The position numbers and the translations under genes are program-made. The notes under the pieces were generated by a model. The model was not told where the DNA came from and searched no databases. It saw only the letters and a program-made list of their open reading frames with translations. 64,000 nt of DNA from Tubiluchus corallicola (taxonomy: Eukaryota > Priapulida > Priapulimorpha > Priapulimorphida > Tubiluchidae): NCBI GenBank assembly GCA_030141605.1, contig JAQGDQ010000007.1, positions 1,599,173 through 1,663,172 of the forward strand, in the 5' to 3' direction. Below, piece after piece: positions 22,601-36,079 of this stretch. How positions within the stretch are numbered: position 1 is the stretch's first letter; each line of letters begins with the position of its first letter.

Positions 22601-25600
22601 GCAACGATAGGACGGGAAAACATCCACCTCAACGAGACCAACGTCATAATTAGCAAGGCAAATGATACCGACTCAACTTTAGCGAATTCAGAGGAACCAG
22701 GTTACCAGCCTATTTTCTAACCAGCACGTGCGTTGCTTAACTGCACTTACCAAGCAAGTGCTGTAATCACTCGACTTTTCACCTGTCCTTATAGTTACTA
22801 TTTAGTTCAGAAGACGTTTATGTCGTAAAGTCGTGGCAGTTGTGTATTAAATTACGGCAAGTTTAAGAATTACAGTACAGATACACAGCCTGTAAGACAA
22901 ACCAGCAAATACTGCATTGTAATTAATCAGTAATTCAATAAATGGAAGGTATTTGCTCTAGAAGGTAACTGCAAGCTTAACTGCAACTTGTTTTTCGAGA
23001 TACAAAAATATCAGCGCGTAAAGTCTGCGCTGCATTAATAATGTTTACAGATAAGACGAAGCTTGACCGGGTAAATTTGCTACAGCGAAATTGCGACTGT
23101 TATGGAAGTTACAAAATTAGTACCTGGCTGATCATTCACTCCTGGCGATTGCGCATCATCAGCAAACAGACATCTCAGTTCCGCCAAAATGTAACAGCTG
23201 CCGTGGCTACCTCCTAGTCCTTGTCAAATATTTAATTTGTTAGTTTATTCACGTGGGCGTTTTGAATATCGATGCTTGCGTTTTCCATTACGGTTAATCT
23301 GGTTACGCGTGACGGTTTCCCAGCATCCCTGGTAATTTGAGGATGATACTCTGGAAACCCCTGATGTTTTTATCCAACTAGTCTCTCTCATAAACACCTG
23401 CAGGTGTACCTACCGCTACATTTGACAAGCTTTAATGCATTTGACGTGAAGTGAAACACTTTAAAAACAGCAATTTCTTTTCTAAAACGAGGAGCATTCT
23501 CGCCAATTAAGGTATTACCTGCCTGGGATTGACTGCCTGGGGACACCTGTTGCTTATCTACATTTGAAGTACCATTTGTCCAATCCGGTCATTGTTACCT
23601 GTGCAGTGATCTGTGCAAGAACGGTTTCTCTGTCATCTGTGTTGTAGGTAAACAGATTTAGAGAAAATTCGACGTCTAAACAGACAAGATGCGTTACATA
23701 CCTGCCTAATTGACGATAAACTGTTAGTAACTTGAAAATTCGTTAAAAATCAAAAAATGTTAACTGATGTGAAAACAGTTTTTTAAATAATATGCGCCAT
23801 TATAGAAGAATTCAGCTAGCAGAAGCTAACAGAGAATGAAATGACAGGCAGAAAACAGAAAGAAAGAGATATACAGACAGACAGAAAGCAGACAGTTAGA
23901 GGGAGGAAAAAGCACTGAGACAGAGAGAGAGAGAGGTCGAGATAAGAGAGAGATAGTTAGCGACAGGTGAAGACAAAAAGAGACAGGGAGACGGGCACAG
24001 AGAGAGGGGATGGGAGGAATTGGAGGGCCAAAGGAGACAGTTATGCCTTCACAGCAATTGCTGCACTTGTCAGAGAAAAGTACAAGTGTCATTAAAATCT
24101 CGCAGTAATGTAATATGGCTTGTGTTTTAGTGAAAGTATAGCAAAACTCTACTTGGATACACGATGCTGCCATTAATTTGACGTCAAACATATTGGTCTA
24201 GCGCTCCGCCTCCGCTGTAACGTAAGCACGCTCAGCGGCATTCGGCACAACAGCTCACGCTGGACAACAACTGTCTCAACTAAACTAAACTAAACTAAAC
24301 TAAACTAAACTAAACTAAACTAAACTAAACAGCATAACGGTCACAACTAATGTCTAATCAGCAGATAAACTCATTGTACTTTTTTATAAACACAAATTTG
24401 CAGAGCAGCAGCTAATTTTACACGAAATTAACACTTCAAGTAGCCAAAAATGACTTATCAGTTTAAACATAATATAGAGACGAAGTTTCAAAGCCCTACA
24501 AAATAAAGAGACATAAGTATAATGAAGAAACTAAGCTAGTTAGTCTTGCTTTACAATAAATGAACAACAAAAATATTAAGTCTCTCTTGCCTTTGAATAT
24601 ACGAACATCATTCATGCCTACTATGTCTTTTTTTCCTACATTAACTGATTATGTGCTCGTCTGCAAGATTTATTTAGTTTTTGTATTTTTCCGTTTGGTA
24701 GGCTAAGGAAAATGGAACAAATTTGATTGTTCCATTCCATAGACGACCCTTATATTGAATGCCCGAGTTACATAATCCCAATGGCATCTTCAAACCATGA
24801 TTATAACCAGAAAAGTAGTGTAAAATTAACTAATATTATATTGATTTATGATATAGATTTTGACCACATTTAAATTAACTCTGACTGCGAAGATCTCATT
24901 GAGGTTTATAAAAACTGGGCGGAAAAGAAAACATTTTGTTTTGTCCTAATTTAAAGTTAATCATATACCGTAAAACGGGGTGAGTTCGCCACCCGAGGGT
25001 GAGTTCGCCACCCCTTACGTATTGGCCATTGTAGGTTTGCTGTAACTATTGTTCAGTGTTTAATGAACAGATATCATGATCACCGTCATTATAAGCAGTT
25101 TACGACAGTTATCTTCTTTCAATTCGCACTAGAAGTATTCCATTCTGCGCTACATATTATTTGTCTACTATTTCTTGCTACTTAACATGCCACGCACCTG
25201 CACCCCTGTACCGGGTCATAGATACCAAAATTATACCCCAGAAGCTCTGGAAGCTGCCCTACATGCCGTCAAGAATACCAACAGGACAATCAGCCCAGCG
25301 GCGAGGCAATTCGGAGTTCCAAGAAAGACCCTTTCTGACAAACTCTCAGGAAGTCATCCCCGGAAGACCGGAGGTCAGCCAGTGTTCTCCGCCGCCGAGG
25401 AGCACGAAATCGCCAACACTCCCAGTGGCCGCTGAGTGGGGGTTCCCAATGGCTGCCATCGATCTCCGACTAGTGATTAAGAGTGTTCTTGACGCGAAGG
25501 GAATCCAGGAACGACGATTCAAGGCAAACACCCCTGGAATAGACATTGTCAAATCATTCGCCCGAAGGAACAATCTGGTTTTCAGAGTGGCTGGCAACAT

Positions 25601-28600
25601 CAAGGGCGCCCGCGTGAAGATCAGTGCAGAAGACGTTCAAGCCTTCCTTGCCAATGTAGAAGTTTCTATTTGAAAACTAAAACTAGACATTTTTTATAAT
25701 TTTTTCATAGGGTGGCGAACTCACCCCCAACCAGCCAATCACAACCAGTTAATTTCAGCTGCCTAGAATGGCATTAAACAGTGTTAAATTGTTAGTGGCG
25801 AATTCACCCCACGATAGTGTTTTATTCGAAGGGCAATATAAAGCTTGAACTAAGAAAATCGGTTTGGTAATTCTCTTGCTATGGCAGGAAACGTAAAAAA
25901 ATACCCTTAAAAAGTGGCGAACTCACCCCGTTTTACGGTAGTTGTTTTTATCTAACTTGCAAAGCCGTGAAGTAAACTAAACTGCGTATTTTCTTGACTG
26001 TAAAATGATTTAGTCAGCAACTCACAGACGTTAAACGTTGTGCGTTTCTTCCCATAAACGAAACTAAACTATATATTTTCACTAATTCATTTGCAATTTC
26101 AATTGACAATAATAAAATCTAGAACCAGGCCAATATTTCTCCCACTGACTAATGAAAAGTTGAGCATTTTTCATAACAGTGTTAGACGCAGCTTTAGCTC
26201 AATGTCCCGAACGTACCTGCGTTATTTAAACTCTGCAGGTGTGTGAAATAAATTGCACGCTGATTGGACGATTAACGAAAATGATTGACAATACGTTAGA
26301 TGTCAATTCCTTAATGATACATGCAAGTGTGTGCCTCGGTCCCACCACTGTCTTTCCATAATAGTGTAGCTACGATTTTTGTCCCTCGGAGCTATAATAA
26401 ATGCAATATGCTATATGCCTTTGATTATATTAACCTTTGACGTAAAAACCTGTCTAATGGACGAATATCCGTATCCGCGTTCATGGTTTCTTCATTATCT
26501 AACTTGTGCTTTATTAAATCCGGCTTTAATCCTGTATATTGTTTTTACGAATTGAATGGAAAGTTTATTTTAAGCGACACAAATACTGTTTTTCAAACTG
26601 CGTAAGCAGTGGTAATAACCTAACATACAAGCTACTTGTCGCAAACATACCTACTTTAGATCCTTTATACAGAACATAAATAAAGACACACGCATACCTT
26701 TAGTTATTTATAGTGTAACAAACTAACTCCTCCAGGTTTCGCCAAGTTTATTGCAGGTGTCATTTGGGATTTTTGAAGGTTTGTCTAACAAATTGATCAC
26801 CACTTTAGTTTTCAAGACTCAACGGAATACCTAGCTCATGAAAGTGTAATTTTGATTCTAACAATACTTTCCCTATAATATATTTAACTGCAGTGCCAGT
26901 CAGCAATAACAGTGACGGGCTTTATTCTATCACCTTGATGTTTTAAACAAACCTTCTTTCGGGCTCTTTGTATGTCATGATAAATATAACCGTATTTGTG
27001 TTTTCCTAGTTCTATAGTTTGGAATGCAAGTGTTATTTGGCTGAATTTCCGATATGACCCCAGTTGAGATTATTGTGGCCCGTTTCCTGTACAATTCCTT
27101 AACATTTTAAAACTACAACCCAGACGATTGCTTGAATACCCTTTGCAATCCGAAAAATCTCTGCACTAACAATCGAGTTGAAAGTTTGACAGAGTTACTC
27201 CAGCATATATTGCATTAATCTACCTTATAACAGCATGCTGAAAGACGGCAGTATGTTTAAGGATGACTATTATAATGTTATGCTGATAATGTAGTTGTTC
27301 AACTTGAGCGATGGAGCGGGGAAAAGCTCTCCAAAAATGTTCTTTGTCCAAAAATGCAGATAATGGCCAATGCAAAAAATTTATTTACTGTCAGTCTCCA
27401 TTCTTCGATTATACAATTTGGGAGCAAGTCTCTGGGGAGGGAGGCTAATTCTGGCTATCGTTACATTACATCACTTAATTTATCCATAAATTCTTGCACC
27501 GAACTGCTTACAATACCTTGTTATGATTACTGGCATTTTTCATTTCTTATTCTGCACAGAAACTTGAGCGGAAAAAATAAGTGTTAAGTAACGGGAAATC
27601 AATGCAAAATTGTCGCATAATACCAGGTGTAGCCCTTTTTTATCTTCACGGCATCACGAAACAGTATCAGCTAAACCCATATACATACACCCGAACGTTG
27701 CTTTTTTTGTTCAATACGCGATGAAGAAACGTTACCAACAACGTATATGTGCTAAGTTACTCTTAAGACATTTTCCAAACTGGAGCAAAATAAAACTATA
27801 TTTTATTTCTGTTACACTGTAGATGTATGGCAAAATCTCGATGTTGGTCATTTGACCAACTATGCGTTTTTATACCGCCCCATACCGTGTCGCAGAAGAT
27901 CAACTCGCCATCTGATGTCCCCGATGCAGTCCTTGTTTACGAACTCTGTGTTTCGAACGCTTGATATTTTTTGTACTTTTTTTAAAAAAAGAAAGATCTG
28001 TTTCCGAGGATACCCTATAGTTTCAGCTAAATAGGTGCTCGTTAGTTGCATGGTTTAGATTAGGAAAATGAATATTAAAGGATGCATTTTAATTATTCAA
28101 AATTTTTCATTTTCTTTATTCTAGGTACACATCTTATCACATTTTATTTTGGATGGTGTGTGCGTACGCTGGCGAGGATGGATAGACTCACAACGATTAG
28201 ACGGTATAGGATGGCTTGAACTAGACGAAGAACGAGCGCGAGTAAGTCCCGAAAGCTTATTATAAACTGTGTCGTATTTATTCATTAAGCGTAAAACTAA
28301 ATCTACTATTACATGGTTCAGAGAGTGTCACTGATGAAAGCCGCCCATAAAGCAATTTTCATATTCTAAATCAAATACGTCAGCTGATGTTCTATAGCTA
28401 GCTAGACTTCTCTAGAATTATTTATTAGGTAACGATATTTTTAGATGTAAAAGCTTTTACAACATCCATCATTAAACGTTGTAGCTGGTTCAGCATAAAC
28501 GAGTTTTTGTCGTTAAGGAAATTTGTGAACTTTTTAAATACACATAAAAATTTGTTTATTACTTTTTATATATCACATAGGCCTATACATAAATGTCATG

Positions 28601-30453
28601 AATTAATCATTTTCATTTTTCCTTTAATTTTCATTGCATTTGTTACAACCTTTACCGAACCTTTCTTTGTTATATATGCGAAATGTCGACCTCCGTTTAA
28701 TAATGTCCATCTGTTTAATAACACTTCAAGAAAATACAAACAGAGAGGTGATAATAGGTGAATATAGAGCTGAGGAAGTTTCAATGGTTCATCTTATATC
28801 ACAGTTCAACATATTTAGCTGCGATAATTACTGTATAACAATTAAACGCTCTTTATTTTGCATAACGTCATTACTTATTTGACTTTCGTTATCATTATTT
28901 TGATCAATTCATCTTAGTCAAAATTCAACAGGTGTGCTAAAAACGATACAGCCATCTGCGATATAATGGTTAGCTTCGCTTGCGATTAGATCATCAAATT
29001 ACAGGTATTCATTTGAAATCGGCTGAATTATATAAGAGACCTTTGTATCTGGGGTTGTCACCAGCTCGTTGCTAACAACGAAAATGAATACGATTTAAAC
29101 TAATTAAACAAAGTGCGCGTGCCGGTACCTTAGAAGTAATCCATTGTTATACCGCGGTGTGACGGTTGTGTTTTGGTTACCATTCACAAGCCACTATTCA
29201 ATTAACAGTGTTGCGGAGTTATAATATTTATGAAATACACTGTAAAACGTATTACCATCCAATCAATAGAAATGTCTCAAACTTGACTCGCGAGTAAAAA
29301 TTTACGATTTTTTTAAATATGGGAATTGTGATAAAAGCGCGTGAGCATGAATTTATAGGCAAACAAAGTATACATCAATTTTTTGGTAATTGCAAAAATT
29401 GTAAACACACAAGTATAATGTCAGTATAGCCCAACCAAAACACAAATTTAGTATGAAAACAAAATTGATTAAATGCATTACTACTATAGTGACTACACTT
29501 CCTTTTCAGAATGAAGACGTGATATTACAGGAACAAGTAGAACAATACAACAGACGTTTACGAGAGTTTGAAGAACGACATAGAACTTATAAAGAAGAAC
29601 AAAAATTAGTAAGTTTCAATGTTTCAGCAAATTAAGCTACTGCCTATTTGTATTTTGACATTATTTGGAGGTGAAAAGTTGAGTAACTACGATATGCGCA
29701 TATAGCGAATGAAGTTAAACAATGCCGAGCTTGGTTAACGAATGGGTGGCAGCCGAGAAATATGTTTCTGGGACGTTTTGCCTACCATATTGCTCTGGCT
29801 GTTTATATTCCTGACCAGTGGTGCGTTACTTTCTGAACTCCGTTATGTGAGGTGCACCTCTATCGAATCTGATGTTTTTTAAACAGTTCAGAACGAATTG
29901 TGTATCGGATTTCGCATTTAACTGTAGATATATGCTCAACCCAATGGCTGCTTAAACTTTCAGATTTCTCTAAACCTTTACTTACTTTTACAAAATGTTT
30001 TCCTGTGACAAGTTTATAATATAGTATGAGCAAAAAGTCATCATAGTCGAAGCAGAGGCCAGAGAATGACATTTGCAACCTGAAATAAACTGGGATTGGT
30101 GCCCACTGCCCATACATTAGAGGAGCGTCTAACTCTGAGTCACCACGATGCAGTGTCCGTCTGGGAGGAAATGAGATACTCTTTTGCTAGAAAGTCAGTG
30201 ACTCAGACTTCAAAAAGTAAACTGTTGCCCTTGTGTAGGTAGTGAAGGAGTGGCCTAATACATGTATATCCTTACTCTACGTTCCATGTAAACGGTAGAG
30301 ATTAAGACGTTACTTAATTTCGAATAAACACACAACGTTTGCGTCTTGTGCATTACATTTTACAAAGTTATTTTATCTTTTTTTCAGTTAACAGTTCCCG
30401 AATCAGACATAAGAAAAATGGAACTGGAAGGCAGCGAAAGCGACAGCAACTGA
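19619..30453 (+). CDS. Core-binding factor subunit beta homologue (203 aa, six exons)
   Basis: Non-DNA-binding partner of Runx transcription factors. It binds the Runt domain and raises its DNA affinity. Coding exons: 19619-19744, 20610-20696, 20822-20938, 28125-28241, 29510-29608 and 30388-30453; all introns are GT-AG and phase 0, and the sum is 612 nt. Family hallmarks appear in order: PRVVPDQRTKFE (from residue 18), FRDRPHEER (48-56), FVTSGTNLELWF (exon 3), GWIDSQRLDG (128-137), LELDEERAR, and a charged helical stretch REFEERHRTYKEEQ. The start at 19619 follows an in-frame stop at 19598 and gives a 16-residue extension before the Met that aligns with the vertebrate start; initiation at 19667 is the alternative. 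The last exon was chosen from a ttttttcag acceptor and a short acidic end EGSESDSN. Exon 6 is the least certain part. Intron 3 is 7.2 kb and carries a transposon. Confidence 0.95.
23840..24022. repeat. Purine-rich GA/AGAC low-complexity tract
   Basis: About 180 bases of plus-strand purine-rich sequence with repeated cagacag, gagagaga and ggga words. The minus-strand open frame across it is a low-complexity artefact. A shorter tract of the same type lies at about 14219-14290 in a beta-tubulin gene 2 intron. Confidence 0.8.
24281..24330. repeat. (TAAAC)10 tandem array
   Basis: Ten perfect TAAAC units inside CBF-beta intron 3, preceded by ctgtctcaac and followed by agcataacgg. A pentamer microsatellite. 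Confidence 0.97.
24968..25938 (+). mobile_element. Pogo-like DNA transposon, internally deleted (971 bp)
   Basis: The ends are perfect 25-base inverted repeats (24968-24992 and 25914-25938) starting ccgtaaaacggggtgagttc. TA dinucleotides flank both sides (24966-24967 and 25939-25940), as expected for Tc1/mariner/pogo target duplications. The core gggtgagttcgccac occurs once more next to the left end (from 24997) and, inverted, twice more near the right end (about 25711-25725, and about 25795-25808 with one change), so subterminal repeats are present. The interior codes the two N-terminal helix-turn-helix domains of a pogo transposase but no catalytic DDE domain, so the copy is non-autonomous. 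Perfect ends suggest recent activity (inference). It sits in an intron, same strand as the host gene. Confidence 0.93.
25187..25673 (+). pseudogene. Pogo-type transposase N-terminal half, frameshifted
   Basis: Reading from ATG at 25187 gives MPRTCTPVPG, then a pipsqueak-type helix-turn-helix (YTPEALEAALHAVKN through ISPAARQFGVPRKTLSDKL), then GGQPVFSAAEEHEIA. The frame shifts around 25410-25430. The next frame continues EWGFPMAAIDLRLVIKSVL, GIQERRFKANTPG, VKSFARRNNLVFRVAGNIKG and VSI before the stop at 25671-25673. That part matches the CENP-B/Tc5-type helix-turn-helix which follows the psq domain in pogo/Tigger transposases (family knowledge). The DDE endonuclease domain that should follow is absent: only about 265 bases of terminal sequence remain. 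One small frame change separates two otherwise intact DNA-binding domains. Confidence 0.85.
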
Positions 30454-30930
30454 CAGTAACTGACCGCGTAGTGTGTACATATAGCCCTTTACAATCACTA
30501 CATAGAAATGTTGGACAGCGTGTAACAGTTACTGATGGTTACTAGTACGTGGCATACAATTTAATTTAACCGTTCCATACTACAATTGTGATTTTTTGTT
30601 TCTGTAATAAACTGAATTGCCACTTCTTTAACTATAAGTGTAACAGTGCTATGTCACTGACATATAAAAAAATAACATGACATTCAGATATTCACATGCC
30701 AAACTAGTATAGCAAAGTGACAGCGATCAATTTACAGTCACTGGTCGCTACCACATAGAAATGTTGCACAGCGTCTAACAGTTGCTGATTTTTGCTAGTA
30801 CATTGCGTGCTACTTAACTTAACCGTTCCACATTATAATTACATGATTTTTGCCCGTTTAACTGTAAGTGTATCACATATCAAAAATGTCATTCTGATAT
30901 TCATATGCCAAAGTAAACTAAGCTAAAGAC
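30430..30930. repeat. Diverged tandem duplication across the CBF-beta 3' end
   Basis: The segment beginning in the last codons of CBF-beta and running through its 3' flank is repeated after about 250-290 bases. Shared landmarks are catagaaatgttg(g/c)acagcg at about 30501 and 30755, tttaaccgttcca / cttaaccgttcca, taactgtaagtgta, and gatattcacatgcc / gatattcatatgcc. Copies differ by many substitutions and deletions, so the duplication is old. No coding capacity. Confidence 0.7.
30606..30611 (+). promoter_or_regulatory. Polyadenylation signal of CBF-beta
   Basis: AATAAA, about 155 bases after the proposed stop codon, which supports the short terminal exon. Confidence 0.55.
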
Positions 30931-32562
30931 TAAGTATTTCTAGGCCTCTTTCTAACTTTGTGTTTACATGACAAATTGAGCATCACACGAAAAAGTGTAG
31001 TAGTATGCTGCAGCAAAGTTCAATAAGTGTAAAACACTAAGAAAGTACTGTTACTAGGCTCTACTGAAGTCGCAATTTTACAGTATACGCATATACTTTA
31101 GCAGCATAAGTTAAAAGCATTTGTTGTAATCAGCTATACAGAACTTTTATTTAATTAAGCAGGATAAATCCAGAATGAATGTCTTTTGTCTTGCCATTGC
31201 GCCAAAGTGAGATATACATGTATTTGTAATATGTAAATGTGCTAAAAAGCAGTTATTAATTTATTCCCGCGCCAAAATTCGAGCGATTTTACAAACTTTT
31301 TGAAATTGTTTTGCCAAAAACTGATAGTTGTGAGAATTTATTTCTGTGTGAAACTTCTCAACCACGAAACAGAAAACAGGAACGCTGTCAAATTATAATT
31401 TATATGAAGTCTGTAATTCCCATAACAATTGTGTTTTGATAGTGACCATTTACTTTCATACAAGAAAATAATGGAATATTCTTCTTAACTCTTGGTCTGT
31501 GGACCTGTAGCAGCCCGAAAAAATATAGTGGTCTACTTAAACAATTTACCAAAAATTTCATCTGTATGCAAAAATCTAGCAATCGCACATTATTATGATT
31601 TCTATGCGGTATTTCTCAGTATTTCAAACACTGTAAATCGGTTTTTAATTACTGGTATTCAACCGAAATTTACATCACGTTTTCATCACCGCATTTACTT
31701 ACAAGTTGTAAGTAACCTCGAGGTCTCACACGACTTTTCTGCTAGAACATGTAACGTTTACCATGTGATTATAGTTATTATTTATTATTTAAATTTCTAT
31801 TTGAATGAATGATGATAAATTGTATTATGTTCTTCAGCATGTATGATTATGAACTTTCAAACTTTAAGCTGACAACTAAAGTAAGTGAAAAGAGTGCGTC
31901 ACAAATTCACAGTTTTAAATAATTATTTCTGTGTGGGCGTCTGTCAAACCCGTGGATGTAGTATTTGGATTATCTTGCAACTTAGCATCTTCTCACTTTG
32001 CAGTGAAAAACCTAAAGTCTCCATAGATAGTAATGGGGGGCTTTCTGAAATTAAATCAAAAGATATTTCATAATAACTACGCGCTTATTATTATAGTATA
32101 TTACAGTGTTATGCAGAGATGCACACCGAACTAAATATTAAGTTGTAGTATTTCTCCTGTTCGCTACATAGGTTTTTCACTTGTTCTCACAATCACTTAA
32201 CATGTTGCACTGTAAATTTGCCTTTTATTTGCACAAATAATTGTGTTGTTCTTAAGAGCACAAAAATGCGTAAAAAATTTGTGGTTTATTTAATATATAG
32301 ATAAAAAATTTATATATTAATTTGCTGCAAATATCAAAAGTGTATAGAATTTTTACTTATGAGAAATTCCCGGTACAAAATGCAGGCATTAGCTATATAC
32401 AACTTCAATGTTCCATGACATTTTTTGTACGTGTATCTATATCTATTTATATCATAACGTATTATGTAGGTAATTGTTATATTCGTTGCTATAATGTTAT
32501 TGATTTGTTTAATTTGTTTAGTTGTCTTGACGTAAGATCATAATGTTGCTTTTAGTACTATA

Positions 32563-32600
32563 CAGTTGTACCTCAGTTTTACGTAGATTTGTATCGTGAA
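32563..32600 (+). mobile_element. Solitary Tigger/pogo-like terminal repeat
   Basis: After a TA dinucleotide the sequence cagttgtacctcagttttac resembles the start of Tigger-class inverted repeats as I know them. No inverted partner was found downstream to about 34 kb, so this is at most a truncated copy. Confidence 0.35.
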
Positions 32601-35600
32601 TTCGTTTAGCTAACTTTTCGCTACATGAGTTTCAAGCTGGCATAACGTGAATGTATTCGAATACGCCGTTTTCTGCATGGTGAGCCAGTCGATGTTGGTA
32701 ATGATATTTCAGTAAACTTCTACATAAAACGTTCAGAGAATGGATCGTAACAATTCAGTTTCAAGAAATCATAGTGACGAAAGTCATTAAACTTGCTAAG
32801 GGAAAGTCCGAAACTATCTGTATAAGTATAAAGGATTCAGAAATAGACGTAACTTTGTAAATTAATTTTCAGAAGAAAAATGTGAAACGGTCCCTATTTT
32901 GGTTAGTGCAAGCCTAAAATCGCCAGCTATTCTCCAGAACTTTTGGTAACAATTCTGTAACGGGTGAACAAAATTTTTATTAAAATTTGTGCACTGAAGG
33001 AACTCACTTTTTCACCCATTTGAGCGTGAAGTTCATTTCCCCACAGCAAATGCCAAACAGTACATTCTTCACATTGTTCTTATTCGCCCGTCTTGTTTAT
33101 CTTCATTGACAAAGACTTTCATGCCAAATTAATTTAGCATTTTCACACACACACACACACAGTTCCTTGCAGGCCTGGGTGCAGAAAACGAGTCAATTTT
33201 CCGGATTGTTAGAGTTCTTCAGTCACAGCAGCACAGAGCAGTAAAGTACTCCTATACGGATATTTTATAAACCTTCTATTTTTTCGATTATCGCGACATT
33301 CAGAAATCCATTAGGTCGGTAACTAAAACCACATCAGCTCACCAAACATTACGATAACGGATCGTTTTTGGTTTCGTTTTTGCTAAAAACAAGTAGTGCC
33401 TTTTTGCGCGTTTACGAAAGACGATTGACAGTGCTTATGCACACAATTACATTTGCATCATGGGCGTACTGCAGTAGGCATTTATCAAATATCTTGTAAG
33501 ATAGCCTATGCCTAAAATTTCACACTTTGTACTAAGTCAATCATTTTGCAAACTATTTCACCTCTTATTTTGTATTAAATTAAGTGTTTATGCATCTAAG
33601 TCATATGCAGAATAGCATACCAATGTTTGCGTCAGTTACATGCATAAAATGTATATTTGCTGAACCTTAACTAGGTTCAGTAGTGCAAAATGCTCGTTTG
33701 TGCTTAAATGAAGGTGATTATTATTATAATTAAATTTACAATACTATTATTTTTATAAAGAGAAAGTAATGTGTGCACTTTTATTTTATCATAGCTTTTA
33801 TGTGTATCTTTTTTGCTAGTTTAGAGCTTCATGCGAAACTTTAACAACTGGAACGTCATTTGACATTCTCAGAACACGACCAATCCACTTTGACTAGCAT
33901 CTCCCAAGGACAACATTGTTTTCCACTTTTGATGTTATTATGCAGGTCATTTAAAATTTTGTTTGACCATATTTTCATAATTTATAAGCGCCCTGGAAAG
34001 CATCAACTACTTTTTTGAGCAACTTTTACAGTCCACATTTGTGAATTGACAGAAAAGTACGCAGTTTAATTAAATGTAGATTGATTTTTTTTATCGGATT
34101 TTTATTTTCAAACGACGATTTTGAAATAGGTTAACAATTCTCGAGTGTGCAGACAAAAGAGTTTATCAGATTTTAATTTTTAGGCACTCATATTGTGCAT
34201 CCAAAATATTTCATTTTTATAAGCGATACCCCTTCGCGTTGATCTCATTATTCTTCTGTTTCTTCTTCAACTGACCTCCTGTTTTTCATTTGATTTGTTC
34301 AAGTTTTTTTTTATTTTTCTAAAATCCGCTCATCTTCGTTGGCATTCTGCGGCCAGAATGTCTGACAGTTATCTAAAAACCGTGTATTTATGTTCTTTAG
34401 TTAGAAAAGAAAACAGAACGATTTCTCAAATCCCAACCCATTTTGAAATATACACTAAAATTCTAAAATATACACTTTGTTAATAGTAGTAATTACTAAA
34501 ATGTTCCCAATAATTAGTGCTAGCTTAGTAACCTAAAGAGAGGGAGAATTTTAAAGTACATCCCAAAGAACTTTCCATACAAAGTTACAATACGCCCACC
34601 TACTAGAAAGACTTACGTAATTGAAAAAGAAAATTCTGAATAGTTTATATTGTCATCGCAACACCTCGTAAAACGGCATTGCATTGCCATCCAAATGTGC
34701 ACCACTGATTCACCAAAAAACACACTATTGATCTTATTGACATCGTAAAGTGATTTACACCGTTGCTTAGTTAGCGAAGTTTGCGCTACGAATGCTGTGA
34801 TTATTTTTCTCAACCTTTACACAGTGTTATACAAACTTGTTTCAATTGACAAAGTTAAATTGGCTGTGTTAGTGGTAATCGCGGGAGTTTTAAATTTACT
34901 AGTTTTATGCAGCGTTAATGCAAACGCACGCCCTGTATGTAATAAGACAGCGTATAAGTGATATAAAGTTTTAAGACAATTTCTTAAGCTTTGTTTATGA
35001 CAAGCGTTTTTTGTTTCAATTAACGGCCGGTGAGCGCAGTCATCACATTTCTCAGAAAGATCACTTATCAGTTATCACAATCAACATATAACAAAAGCAG
35101 GACAAATCCTTGTTTTGAATTGTTTTTGCATCTCGAAGCAAATACCAGAAAAATAAAAATGGAAGCACTTTATCATTTCCAAGAAATCGACTAAAGCAAA
35201 TCTTTTCACTGTTTTAAATCTTGGAGGTTTGATGCAAATGTTATCCCATTTGTTTGCACCAATGAAAAAATATCACGTAATTCTACCCAAGCTAAAGCAG
35301 CTGTTAATGTTGAGGTTGGCACAGGGCTCGGCTATGAAATCAGGAGGTAAACACGGTTGGAATGTCCCTAAGCCGTCAATGCGTGGGAGGCCTAAACTTG
35401 AGCCGTTCAGAAACCAGACCTTTTTGTGAACATTTTTCCCGAGTCGAAGACAAAGAAATTCCTTGCACATGAACTTCCTCTAGTTAAGTGACATTTTCGG
35501 CAATTACACCATTGTGAGTTTTTTCTTCCCGCGGGGCACAGCGCGCATGCAAGGCACACTTTTCATCTAAACTTGACAAGATACTGCTCGTGTGTGGGCC

Positions 35601-36079
35601 TCCATCCGTGCTATTATCATTGCATATAAGAGCATTAACAGCCAATAACATATTATTCACGAATAAGGGTTGCTGCTGCTGCCACCGCTGCTGTTGTTGT
35701 TGTTTTTGCTGTTCAGATACTTGTTAATTTGTTTTCAAAAATATAATTTCAATGTGCTTTCAGAAACAAAGGACTATGTCGGACAGCAATTTAGAAAAAA
35801 ATCATTAGAAGTAATTCCACAAAATGGTCAATCGGGCGACGGTCAAACTTCTACAATAAACTTATACACACACATATATATAAACATGTTCATGAACCAA
35901 TAACCTGACAGGTCATCAAAGAAAACATTAAAAAGTAAAACTGATGGCGTGCATCTTGCCGAATACCAGAGAATATTTGAAAATTATCAAAGAATATTGT
36001 CCATTGAAGTGAAATACATAGCAAATGTGAAATATGCATAACGGCTTCGTAGTATATATAATTTGATTGATACCTAGTT

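Larger units (their letters stand above)
20939..28124 (+). other. CBF-beta intron 3 (7.2 kb)
   Basis: Bounded by gtaagg and ttctttattctag. It contains a purine-rich tract (23840-24022), a (TAAAC)10 array (24281-24330) and a complete pogo-like element (24968-25938). Open frames such as 21284-21544 and 22093-22374 show no recognisable domain. The rest is AT-rich without visible structure. Confidence 0.85.

Noticed and set aside
23826-24191. 121-aa minus-strand frame rich in Ser, Leu and Pro
   Set aside because: Translation of the purine-rich low-complexity tract.
24281-24330. (TAAAC)10 as a telomere-like array or CRISPR-like repeat
   Set aside because: Perfect contiguous pentamers with no spacers, internal to a gene; a plain microsatellite and not the TTAGGG metazoan telomere unit.
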